A stretch of DNA of 64,000 nt from Synechococcus sp. CBW1002 (GTDB taxonomy: Bacteria; Cyanobacteriota; Cyanobacteriia; PCC-6307; Cyanobiaceae), in NCBI RefSeq assembly GCF_015840915.1, contig NZ_CP060398.1, forward strand, positions 2,108,001 through 2,172,000, in the 5' to 3' direction. The stretch's first letter is position 1. Each line of letters begins with the position of its first letter. This document shows positions 57,227 through 64,000 of the stretch, in pieces. The position numbers and the translations under genes are program-made. The notes beneath the pieces are model-generated. The model did not search any database and was not told the DNA's origin. It worked only from the letters and a program-made list of their open reading frames with translations.

Positions 57227-57811
57227 GTGCACCGATCCGCCTTGGTCGACGCCAGCCCCGGCGCCAGCGCTGCCGCCTCCACGCCTCCTGTCCCGGCGGC
57301 GTCAACGGATGCTCCCTTTCCGCCCAGTGATCTGACGGCTTTCCTGCAGCTCTGTGCGGGCGAATGGATGAGCCTGCGCAGTCTGTTTGGCCTGGGGCAG
57401 CTGGAAGAGGGCGCCAATGGTGATGAGTGGCACAGCTCCGAGCGCGGCGAGCTGGTGGTGACCTACCTCAGGGCCGAGCACCCTGCGGAACCCGGTGGGC
57501 TGCTGATCGCCCCGAAGGGGCACCCCGAACGCAGCCTGGTCTTCGATCGGCAGGGTGGATTCCGGGCTTCAGCGGCAGCCTCCGGCACCAGCCCAGCGGG
57601 ACATTGGCAGCTGTGGCCGGACGGGAGCCTGGAGCTGCGGCTGGAGAGCGGCGGCACGGAGGTGCGCGAGCGCATCTGGTTCACCAAGCCCAACCTGCGG
57701 CTGCGCAGCACCGTGGAACACCGCTCCGATGGCAGCCCCGGCCGCGCCAGCTTCAGCTCCGAGATCCGGCGGGTCAGCCGTGCGGCCGCGCCTGGCGCCA
57801 CGGCGGTCTGA
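57227..57811 (+). CDS. CpcS/CpeS-type phycobiliprotein chromophore lyase
   Basis: Protein of 194 residues matching the lipocalin-like CpcS/CpeS lyases that attach phycocyanobilin/phycoerythrobilin to cysteines: [18 protein letters not shown] near residue 40 and [17 protein letters not shown] near 145. The GTG start gives an Ala/Ser-rich N-tail. No phycobilisome genes are near, so its target cannot be told. It overlaps nothing; trmD-ispF follows after 5 bases. Confidence 0.75.
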   Translation: MHRSALVDASPGASAAASTPPVPAASTDAPFPPSDLTAFLQLCAGEWMSLRSLFGLGQLEEGANGDEWHSSERGELVVTYLRAEHPAEPGGLLIAPKGHPERSLVFDRQGGFRASAAASGTSPAGHWQLWPDGSLELRLESGGTEVRERIWFTKPNLRLRSTVEHRSDGSPGRASFSSEIRRVSRAAAPGATAV

Positions 57812-57816
57812 AGCCG

Positions 57817-59043
57817 ATGGCCATGCGCCTCGATGTGGTCAGCCTGGCCCCGGAGGCCTTTGCGCCGCTGCTGGGGCTGGGGGTGATCGGGCGAGCCTTC
57901 GCAGCCGGCATCGCCGAGCTGCACGTTCACAACCCGAGGGATTTCGCCACCGACCGCTACCGCAAGGTCGATGACATCCCCTACGGAGGCGGGGCTGGCA
58001 TGGTGCTCAAGCCGGAGCCGGTGTTTGCGGCCGTCGAGGCGATTCCGGTTGTGCCGCGGCGTCGGGTGCTGCTGATGAGCCCCCAGGGCAAGCCGCTGAC
58101 CCAGGCCGATCTGCGCCGCTGGGCCAGCGACTACGAGCAGCTCCTGTTCCTCTGCGGCCACTACGAAGGCTTCGACGAGCGCATTCGCAGCCTGGCCGAT
58201 GAAGAGGTGTCGATCGGCGACTTCGTGCTCACCGGCGGCGAACTGCCGGCAGCCACGATCATCAACGGGGTGGTGCGGTTGCGGCCCGGCACCGTGGGCA
58301 CCCAGGCCTGCCTGGAGGACGAAAGCCACAGCACCCTCCTGCTGGAGCATCCGCACTACACCAGGCCGGCCGACTTCCGCGGCATGGCCGTGCCGGCCGT
58401 GCTGCGCAGCGGCGACCATGGCGCCATCGCCCGCTGGCGGGCTGAGCAACAGCTGCAGCGCACCGCCGCGCGGCGGCCGGATCTGCATGCCCGCTGGCTC
58501 GTGCAGGAGGCTCCGGCAGGACAGACTGGCGGCCACCATGGGCGCTCCATGCAGCTCCGGATCGGCAACGGCTACGACATTCATCGCCTCGTGCCAGGAC
58601 GCCCCCTGATCCTGGGGGGGCAGACCCTGGAGCATCCAGCCGGCCTGGGCCTCGACGGCCACAGTGACGCTGACGTGCTGGTCCATGCCCTGATGGATGC
58701 CCTGCTCGGTGCCCTTTCCCTGGGGGACATCGGTCTTTATTTCCCGCCGGACGACCCGCAGTGGAAGGGCGCCGACAGCCTGCAGCTGCTCCAGCAGGTG
58801 GTGGCTCTGGTGGCGGAGCGGGGCTGGCGTGTGGGCAACGTCGATGCGGTGGTGGTGGCTGAGCGCCCGAAGCTCAAACCCCACATCACGGCGATGCGTG
58901 CCGCGATCGCCACCTGCATGGGCCTGGATCCCGACCAGGTGGGCATCAAGGCCACCACCAACGAACAGCTCGGCCCCACCGGCCGTGAAGAGGGCATCGC
59001 CTGCCATGCGGTGGCTCTGCTGCAGCGCCCCAGCGCCGGCTGA
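57817..59043 (+). CDS. trmD-ispF: TrmD-IspF fused protein (tRNA m1G37 methyltransferase / MECDP synthase)
   Basis: One uninterrupted frame of 408 residues. Residues 1-240 are Trm[45 protein letters not shown] and [24 protein letters not shown] (trefoil knot). Residues 245-408 are Isp[42 protein letters not shown] and a late [17 protein letters not shown]. The junction ([22 protein letters not shown]) has no stop codon; a separate IspF start could be ATG 58549, but no good ribosome site precedes it. TrmD methylates G37; IspF makes methylerythritol cyclodiphosphate. Confidence 0.85.
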   Translation: MAMRLDVVSLAPEAFAPLLGLGVIGRAFAAGIAELHVHNPRDFATDRYRKVDDIPYGGGAGMVLKPEPVFAAVEAIPVVPRRRVLLMSPQGKPLTQADLRRWASDYEQLLFLCGHYEGFDERIRSLADEEVSIGDFVLTGGELPAATIINGVVRLRPGTVGTQACLEDESHSTLLLEHPHYTRPADFRGMAVPAVLRSGDHGAIARWRAEQQLQRTAARRPDLHARWLVQEAPAGQTGGHHGRSMQLRIGNGYDIHRLVPGRPLILGGQTLEHPAGLGLDGHSDADVLVHALMDALLGALSLGDIGLYFPPDDPQWKGADSLQLLQQVVALVAERGWRVGNVDAVVVAERPKLKPHITAMRAAIATCMGLDPDQVGIKATTNEQLGPTGREEGIACHAVALLQRPSAG

Positions 59044-59495
59044 TGGGCTCTCGCCGACCCCGTGTCTGGCTCCTTAGGGTCCTCAGCACCATTGGGCTCC
59101 TCATCGTGCTGCTGGGCTCCCATCCGCAGGTCAGCGTTGCCGCCTTCGCCGATCCCGAGGGTGGCTATGACGTGGCGATCGTGGAGCAGCTGCGCGTCAA
59201 GGTTCCGGCTGATGGCCAGCAGGCCTGGCTGGAGGCAGAGCGCGGCAGCTGGGAGCCCTGGTTGCGTCAACAGGATGGCTTCCTGGGCCGTGATCTGTTC
59301 TGGGATCAGGAGCGGGAGGAGGGTCTGCTGTTGATTCGCTGGGCCAGCCGCGAGCAGTGGAAGGCGATCGCCCCCCAGGAGGTGGAGGCGGTACAGGAGC
59401 AGTTCGAGCAACTGGCCCGCTCGGCCACCGGACAGGCCGCGGGTAATCCCTTCCCACTGGTTCAGGAGGGTGAACTGCAGATCCTGCGCCCATGA
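59043..59495 (+). CDS. TIGR03792-type exported protein
   Basis: Protein of 150 residues with an N-terminal hydrophobic signal (VWLLRVLSTIGLLIVLLGSH) ending near ASVAAF-like SVAAFADPEG, then a ferredoxin-like/ABM-type fold (YDVAIVEQLRVKVPADGQQAWLEAERGSWEPWL; FLGRDLFWDQEREEGLLLIRWASREQW). It resembles a cyanobacterial family of unknown function. ATG overlaps the ispF stop (TGATG), and the end overlaps larB by 4 bases. Confidence 0.72.
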   Translation: MGSRRPRVWLLRVLSTIGLLIVLLGSHPQVSVAAFADPEGGYDVAIVEQLRVKVPADGQQAWLEAERGSWEPWLRQQDGFLGRDLFWDQEREEGLLLIRWASREQWKAIAPQEVEAVQEQFEQLARSATGQAAGNPFPLVQEGELQILRP

Positions 59496-60205
59496 GCGGG
59501 CTCAGCAGCGAGATCTGGGCCCGCCTCGACTTCGAGCGGCGCGGACGCCTCGGCATGGTGGAGGCGATCTGGGGGGAACACAAAAGCGCCGAGCAGATTG
59601 TGACCCTGCTGCGCCGATTCCACGACCAGGGCGAGCTGGCCCTGGTGACACGCGTGGTCCCCGACAAAGCCGAGGCCATTCTGGAGAGCTTCGTTGGCCA
59701 AGGCCAGGAGACAGACCGGCCGCTGCACCACCCAGAGGCCCGCTGCCTCACCCTGCCGGCACCGCCGCCGCCCGATCCGGAGCTCGGCCGCGTGATCGTT
59801 CTCACCGGTGGCAGCAGCGACCTGGGTGTCGCGGCCGAGGCTCACCTTGCCCTGGCCTGCCATGGTGTGCCCGTGGAGCTGGTGCTGGATGTCGGGGTAG
59901 CCGGGCTGCACCGTCTGCAGAGCCAGCTGGAACGGCTCCAACAGGCGACCGTGCTGATCGCCTGTGCCGGCATGGAAGGAGCCCTGCCCACGGTGCTGGC
60001 GGGTTTACTGCCGCAGCCTGTGATCGGTGTGCCGGTCTCGGTGGGCTACGGCGTCAGCGCCGGAGGGATGGCAGCCCTGCACGGCATGCTGGCCAGCTGC
60101 GCCCCAGGAATGAGCGTCGTCAACATCGACAACGGCTACGGCGCCGCTATGGCGGCGCTGCGCATCCTGCGGATCAGAGGTGCTGCAGATCTGGATAGGC
60201 GGTGA
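59492..60205 (+). CDS. larB: Nickel-pincer cofactor biosynthesis protein LarB
   Basis: AIR-carboxylase-like enzyme, 237 residues, that in lactobacilli carboxylates nicotinate adenine dinucleotide in NPN cofactor synthesis. N-terminal region FERRGRLGMVEAIWGEHKSAEQIV; C-terminal PurE-like domain VIVLTGGSSDLGVAAEAHLALACHGVPVELVLDVGVAGLHRL and PVSVGYGVSAGGMAALHGMLASCAPG. No larC, larE or larA in the window. Overlaps the previous gene by 4 bases and the convergent DUF1517 gene by 32. Confidence 0.88.
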   Translation: MSGLSSEIWARLDFERRGRLGMVEAIWGEHKSAEQIVTLLRRFHDQGELALVTRVVPDKAEAILESFVGQGQETDRPLHHPEARCLTLPAPPPPDPELGRVIVLTGGSSDLGVAAEAHLALACHGVPVELVLDVGVAGLHRLQSQLERLQQATVLIACAGMEGALPTVLAGLLPQPVIGVPVSVGYGVSAGGMAALHGMLASCAPGMSVVNIDNGYGAAMAALRILRIRGAADLDRR

Positions 60206-61166
60206 GCAGCTCCTCGGTGCTGAGCACGTCGCCAGCGCCATCAGGCTGCCAGATCACTTCCAGGGCCAGAAGATCTTCAATGCCCACGGCACCCAGCTTC
60301 TGAAAGGTCTGGCGCAGGTCTTCGGCGGTATCGGAACCCTTCAGCGCCAGCTTGGTGCGGGTTGCCACCAACAGGGTGATGGCGATGAAATCACTGGTGG
60401 CGTCGCTGTCGCCAGCTGTCATGCTGCTGTCGCTGAGGCGCTGACCGCCGACATTGCTGGTCACCTCGCGTGACAACTTGCTGCGCTCGGCCATGGAAAG
60501 GCGGTTGAACGTGGATTCGGCGCTGGCAAAGGGCACCTGACCCACATCGCTGTGGGCATAGACCCAGAGATCCGGATGGCGCAGCAGGGCCAGGGTGGTC
60601 TCCTGCAGGGCCCGCTGCAAGCCAGCATTGGTCCCCGTATCCACACTGGCGGCCAGCCTGCGGAGATCCTGCTGCAGTTGCCGAGCCGTGGCCAGAAGAC
60701 CGACCTGAACCTGGGCGATCGTGACGGGACCATCCGGGCGGGACGGGTAGGCAACGCCGTTGCCACTGCCGAGGCTCGGGCCATTCCCCATGCCACGAAC
60801 GGCGTTGAGCAGAACGCCGACCACCGCCATCAGGATCAGGAAACCAAACAGGCCCCCTCCGCCGAAGCCGAAGATCGGAATCAGGAAGGGAAAGCCGATG
60901 CCGCCGCCGAAACCTCTGCCGTAACTCCCACCGCGATAACCGCCACCGCCGAGATTGCCGCCGCCATAGCTGCGAGGCACCGAGGGGGCAGAGCGGAAGC
61001 TGCCGCCGCCGATGCGGCCGCCTCTAGCGGCCCAGCTGGGATCCGGATGGGCCAGCAACAGCCCCGCCACGAGCAGGGGAATCGCCAGCCAGCTGAACAG
61101 TCGCCGCAGGGGGCGTTGGCCGGGTCTGTTGCTCCGAAGGGGCTGGTTGGGTCGCGGGGAGAACAC
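60174..61166 (-). CDS. DUF1517 membrane protein
   Basis: Protein of 330 residues: signal-like N-terminus, a Gly/Arg/Ser-rich stretch (RGGRIGGGSFRSAPSVPRSYGG...), a transmembrane helix (FGFLILMAVVGVLLNAVRGM), then a conserved C-terminal DUF1517 domain (VQVGLLATARQLQQDLRRLAA; ALLRHPDLWVYAHSDVGQV; DFIAITLLVATRTKLAL). Plant and cyanobacterial homologues are thylakoid or plastid proteins of unknown role. No ATG is near; GTG 61166 is the best start. Convergent with larB. Confidence 0.75.
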   Translation of the reverse strand: MFSPRPNQPLRSNRPGQRPLRRLFSWLAIPLLVAGLLLAHPDPSWAARGGRIGGGSFRSAPSVPRSYGGGNLGGGGYRGGSYGRGFGGGIGFPFLIPIFGFGGGGLFGFLILMAVVGVLLNAVRGMGNGPSLGSGNGVAYPSRPDGPVTIAQVQVGLLATARQLQQDLRRLAASVDTGTNAGLQRALQETTLALLRHPDLWVYAHSDVGQVPFASAESTFNRLSMAERSKLSREVTSNVGGQRLSDSSMTAGDSDATSDFIAITLLVATRTKLALKGSDTAEDLRQTFQKLGAVGIEDLLALEVIWQPDGAGDVLSTEELLTAYPDLQHL

Positions 61167-61195
61167 CAGGGACGCCGTTTGCGGGTGAAACGAAT

Positions 61196-61429
61196 CTAGG
61201 AACCGCCTCCCACGATGGTGACGACCTCCAGCCCATCGGTTTCCACGACCCGGTGCTCCGGCCACTGCCGGCGCGGCAGGATCTCACCATTGAGCTCCAC
61301 CACCACGAGCTGGGGCCGGTAGCCGAGGGCGACGAGGGCCTGCTCGAGATTGAGGCCGGCCGGGCAGCGTCGCTCCTCGCCATTCACCTGCAGCCGGATG
61401 AGCTCCTGGGGCTCCGGCGGCGTGGTCAC
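61196..61429 (-). CDS. thiS: Thiamine sulfur-carrier protein ThiS
   Basis: Ubiquitin-like sulfur carrier, 77 residues: LIRLQVNGEERRCPAGLNLEQALVALG, LVVVELNGEILPRRQW and a C-terminus LEVVTIVGGGS. ThiS needs a terminal Gly-Gly; here one Ser follows the Gly run. Its ATG overlaps the thiE stop by 4 bases, so translational coupling is likely. Confidence 0.9.
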   Translation of the reverse strand: MTTPPEPQELIRLQVNGEERRCPAGLNLEQALVALGYRPQLVVVELNGEILPRRQWPEHRVVETDGLEVVTIVGGGS

Positions 61430-62583
61430 GCGGGGATCTCCTGGTGCTTCAGGACCCGATGAGTATGGGTGTCGGCTGGCCCGCCCACGTCCAGCTGATC
61501 GAGCAGATGCCGGGCGGCGGCAGCCGGATCCTCCGCTTCGATCACGGCCCGCACCACCGCCACCCGACGGGCACCGGCGGCCAGGACGGCGGGCAGATGC
61601 TCTGCCGTGAGCCCTCCGATCGCGAAGAAGGGAATCGAACTCTGGGCTGCCGCCTGACGCACGTAGGCCAGCCCGACGGGCTCGCGGCCGGGCTTGGTGG
61701 GCGTCGCCATCACCGGACCGACCCCCACGTAGTCGCAGCCGTCAGCGACGGCCTGCTCCAACTGCTCAAGGGCATGGGTGCTGCGCCCGATCAACCGCTC
61801 CGGACCCAGCAGCCGCCGAGCCAGGGGGACCGGCAGATCGCCCTGGCCGAGATGGACGCCATCGGCCTCCACCGCAAGGGCCAGATCGATCCGGTCATTC
61901 ACCAGGAACAAGGCACCGTGCTGACGGCAAAGGTCACACAGAACCTGGGCCTCCTGGAGGCGCCGCTGGTCATCCAGCCCCGGGGTGCCCTCCTTGGCGC
62001 GGTACTGCACCAGGCGCACACCACCCCGCAGGGCGGCCTCCACCACACCGGCGAGATCGGGCACCGGTGCGGTGACCAGATAGAGGTTGCAAGCGGCGAG
62101 GCGCTGGCGCCGCGAAGCGGCTGCGTCTGGAGTTGGGGCTGTGGCTGAAGCTGGGTCGGCTGTGGGCTCTGAGGCCTGGAGCAGTTCCACTTCCAGGTCG
62201 TAGAGGAGATAGCGGATCGCCGCAGCGTCCTGGGCCAGCTCAGGATCGCCGGCGCGAGCGAATTCCTCGATCACCCGCAGGGCCTCCTGCACCCGTGCCG
62301 CATTGGCACCGATCACCTGATCCGGGGTGCGGCGCTGCTCCTGGGCGGGATGGCCCAGCCCCGTGGACGGATCGGTCGCGGTGCGGCGGGCCAGCTTGTA
62401 GTGATCGGCATGGCGCTGGCCCAGCCGATGGCGCAGGTCCTTGGTGCGGACCACCAGATCCCCGCGTTCCAGGGCAAAACGGCACCAGTCCTCGAGCACC
62501 CGCAGGCCTTCGCGCGCCCGGTCGAGGTTGGCGTCGATCAGGCGATGAATTGCCACCTGATCCGGCGCGGGAGAACCCGCCAT
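61426..62583 (-). CDS. thiE: Thiamine-phosphate synthase with N-terminal ThiD2-like domain
   Basis: Couples HMP-PP and thiazole-P to thiamine phosphate; 385 residues. Residues 1-150 form an N-terminal domain (IHRLIDANLDRAREGLRVLEDWCRFAL; GANAARVQEALRVIEEFARAG) seen in ThiE of cyanobacteria and similar to the ThiD2 HMP-phosphate kinase domain; the C-terminal TIM barrel has LYLVT, VQYRAKEGT, LFLVNDRIDLALAVEADGVHLGQGD, YVGVGPVMATPTKP and FFAIGGL. ATG 62583 chosen as the family-like start. Confidence 0.92.
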   Translation of the reverse strand: MAGSPAPDQVAIHRLIDANLDRAREGLRVLEDWCRFALERGDLVVRTKDLRHRLGQRHADHYKLARRTATDPSTGLGHPAQEQRRTPDQVIGANAARVQEALRVIEEFARAGDPELAQDAAAIRYLLYDLEVELLQASEPTADPASATAPTPDAAASRRQRLAACNLYLVTAPVPDLAGVVEAALRGGVRLVQYRAKEGTPGLDDQRRLQEAQVLCDLCRQHGALFLVNDRIDLALAVEADGVHLGQGDLPVPLARRLLGPERLIGRSTHALEQLEQAVADGCDYVGVGPVMATPTKPGREPVGLAYVRQAAAQSSIPFFAIGGLTAEHLPAVLAAGARRVAVVRAVIEAEDPAAAARHLLDQLDVGGPADTHTHRVLKHQEIPA

Positions 62584-62628
62584 GGGTGCGACCTGGGTAG
62601 GGTGGGGAGAGCCTAGGAACCAGTCGAG

Positions 62629-62745
62629 ATGGAGCAGGGCGGCAGCGACAACCCGATGCTGGTGCTGGTGTCTGGAGTGCTGCTCCTGGGGGGCATCGCC
62701 GCCTTCATCGGCTGGGGCCTCACCCACGCCTATCCGGCCGGCTGA
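62629..62745 (+). CDS. 38-residue single-helix membrane protein
   Basis: ATG at 62629 opens a frame of 38 residues with one transmembrane helix (MLVLVSGVLLLGGIAAFIGWGL) between short polar ends (MEQGGSDNP at the N-terminus, THAYPAG at the C-terminus). It is divergent from thiE and convergent with ribF, in a gap with no other gene. Size and form resemble small photosynthetic-complex subunits, but I cannot assign it to one. Confidence 0.55.
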   Translation: MEQGGSDNPMLVLVSGVLLLGGIAAFIGWGLTHAYPAG

Positions 62746-62750
62746 GAGCT

Positions 62751-63713
62751 TCAGCCATCAGCATTCCAGGGGTCTGGGTCGGGCACGATCGCCGCGCAGA
62801 TCTGACGTGCCTGGTCAGCGTCCCTGCCGATCTGCGCCACCAGTTCATCCAGACCACTGAATCGGCATTGGCTGCGCAGCAGGCGCAACGGCTCCACCGT
62901 CAGAGCGAGGCCGTTGAGGTTGAGCTGGCGATCCAGCAGGTGCACCTCCACGGCGGAAGGGGCCTGGGGATCCACCGTGGGCTGGGGACCCAGGTTCATC
63001 ACCGCCGCCATCGCCTCCCTGGGGGCCTCATTCACCCAGGCCCAGGCGGCATAGACCCCTTCGGCGGGCAGGAACTTGCGCCCGTCCACCTGCAGATTGG
63101 CCGTGGGCCAGCCCAGGGTCCGCCCCAGACCGCGGCCGCTGCCCACCTGGCCGCAGAAGCGGTAGGGACGATCCAGCAGACGTCGGGCTTCGTCGAGCTC
63201 TCCGGCCGCCAGAGCCCGGCGGATGCGGCTGCTGCTCACGCGCTCGCTGCCATCCCAGAGCATCGGCAGCACCGCCACCGCCACACCATGCCCGGCGGCG
63301 ATCCGGGCCAGGTCCTGGGCGTCGCCGCGGCGGCCCGCCCCGAAGCGGAAGTTGTCCCCCACCGCGATCCGGCGCGCCTGCAGCTGATCGACCAGCACCT
63401 GCTCGACAAAAGCTTCAGGACTGAGGCTGGCCAGAGCGCGATCAAACGGAATCAACACCAGCTGCCTGACCGCCAGGGGCTGGAGCAGGGCGAGCTTCTC
63501 GGCGGGCAGGTCCAGCCTCAGGCGGGTGTCGCCATGGAGCACCTCCCGAGGATGGGGCCAGAAGCTCACCACCGTGGGGGTGCAGCCACTGGGGCAGTTC
63601 TGGCCTGTGATCGCCGCGATCACCCGTCGGTGGCCCTGATGCAGGCCGTCAAAGCTGCCCAGGGCGATGCTGGAAGGACGAAAGGCGTCCTGGGGGGATC
63701 GCAGAGGGATCAA
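62751..63713 (-). CDS. ribF: Bifunctional riboflavin kinase/FAD synthetase
   Basis: Makes FMN and FAD; 320 residues from TTG 63713 (IPLRSPQDAFRPSSIALGSFDGLHQGHRRVI). Adenylyltransferase domain includes GSFDGLHQGH, VVSFWPHPREVL, IAVGDNFRFGAGRRGD and SSSRIRRALAAGEL; kinase domain includes GRGLGRTLGWPTANL and EGVYAAWAWV with NLGPQPTV. The frame stays open upstream to an ATG at 63815, but that part would overlap the divergent DUF3611 gene and is not family-like. Confidence 0.9.
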   Translation of the reverse strand: MIPLRSPQDAFRPSSIALGSFDGLHQGHRRVIAAITGQNCPSGCTPTVVSFWPHPREVLHGDTRLRLDLPAEKLALLQPLAVRQLVLIPFDRALASLSPEAFVEQVLVDQLQARRIAVGDNFRFGAGRRGDAQDLARIAAGHGVAVAVLPMLWDGSERVSSSRIRRALAAGELDEARRLLDRPYRFCGQVGSGRGLGRTLGWPTANLQVDGRKFLPAEGVYAAWAWVNEAPREAMAAVMNLGPQPTVDPQAPSAVEVHLLDRQLNLNGLALTVEPLRLLRSQCRFSGLDELVAQIGRDADQARQICAAIVPDPDPWNADG

Positions 63714-63813
63714 TGCGTCAGGCGTCCGGAACGTGGGGGCAGGGCGACAGGGCCGATTCCAGGACAGGGGCTGATCTTCCCATGGCAAGTTTGGGGAGCT
63801 TCGGTGCCGCTCC

Positions 63814-64000
63814 ATGGCCGACCCTCTTGATCTCCAGCGCATCTCCGCGGCCCTGCGGCGGGTGGGCTGGGTGCGCTTCTGGACCCAGCTGGTGCTGGGG
63901 GTCGTGGTGGTGGGGGTGCTGCTGTTCAACAACATCGGCGGTCAGATCGCGGCCCGCGCCGACAAGGCCCTGGGCCTGGGGCCCGGCCTCTCCCTGACCA
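63814..64000 (+). CDS. DUF3611 family membrane protein (partial)
   Basis: 5' part only, 62 codons to the window end: ADPLDLQRISAALRRVGWVRFW then a hydrophobic helix (QLVLGVVVVGVLLFNNIGG). This matches the start of cyanobacterial DUF3611 membrane proteins. The ATG at 63814 lies 101 bases upstream of the divergent ribF start. The 3' end is outside the window. Confidence 0.7.
   Translation, partial: MADPLDLQRISAALRRVGWVRFWTQLVLGVVVVGVLLFNNIGGQIAARADKALGLGPGLSLT

Noticed and set aside
57463-59007. 514-codon antisense frame opposite cpcS/trmD-ispF
   Set aside because: Shadow; TrmD and IspF motifs are unambiguous on the plus strand.

Overview
This is a gene-dense, GC-rich chromosomal segment of a cyanobacterium, most likely an alpha-type picocyanobacterium of the Synechococcus/Cyanobium group. 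The evidence is the mixture of Vipp1, NdhB, a heme-copper oxidase set (ctaCDE, ctaA, ctaB), a cyanobacterial AbrB regulator, the division protein Ftn2/ZipN, a CpcS-type phycobilin lyase, a bifunctional-nuclease (DUF151) protein and several cyanobacterial DUF families (DUF2808, DUF1517, DUF2232, DUF3611, UPF0284). GTG and TTG starts are common, genes often overlap by 1-50 bases, and third positions are strongly GC. I see no rRNA, tRNA, CRISPR array or prophage. The only mobile element is one intact IS5-type insertion sequence.

Layout. 1-6.2 kb: the first codons of rpmH (minus), a DUF2808 protein, aroH and sppA (overlapping, minus), then an EamA transporter and two glycosyltransferases (plus). 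6.2-11.6 kb: DUF721 protein (minus), vipp1, trxA, an aminotransferase, biotin-protein ligase and a secreted M23 peptidase. 11.6-14 kb: an ABC ATPase overlapping ndhB (minus). 14-21.7 kb: topA, a lipoprotein, a DUF2232 membrane protein and a UPF0284/CobT-like protein in an overlapping run, interrupted exactly at its last stop codon by the IS, then a Tat-type lipoprotein. 21.8-25.5 kb: an Fe-S aldo/keto reductase and the DUF151 nuclease (minus), ribE, a DUF308 protein and cyAbrB. 25.6-33.9 kb: ctaC-ctaD-ctaE on minus, divergent from ctaA-ctaB-ABC ATPase-ABC permease-nanE on plus. 34-45 kb: groEL without groES, fabG, a K+ channel, a GT9-like protein, ispD, ldcA, a UbiA prenyltransferase, ppx, a small 2Fe-2S protein and mnmA. 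45-55 kb: NAD(P)HX repair enzyme, a sigma factor, pdhA, ftn2, ffh, rpsP, phoH and a Bax-inhibitor-1 protein closed by a strong terminator. 55.5-64 kb: a conserved hypothetical, era, a CpcS-like lyase, a single open frame joining TrmD to IspF, a small secreted protein, larB, DUF1517, thiS, thiE, a 38-residue membrane peptide, ribF and the start of a DUF3611 protein.

Functionally the region is housekeeping: translation and RNA modification (rpmH, rpsP, trmD, mnmA, era), protein targeting and folding (ffh, groEL, sppA), cofactors (ribE, ribF, thiS, thiE, birA, ispD, ispF, ubiA, larB, heme A), respiration/photosynthesis (cta genes, ndhB, vipp1) and envelope work. I find no large undescribed system. 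The most notable items are the TrmD-IspF fused frame, the IS that inserted into a stop codon and rebuilt it, a 2Fe-2S protein with SdhB-like cysteine spacing, a His/Met-rich insert in CtaC, an unannotated 38-residue membrane peptide, and several short tandem-repeat arrays placed at gene ends or in leaders.
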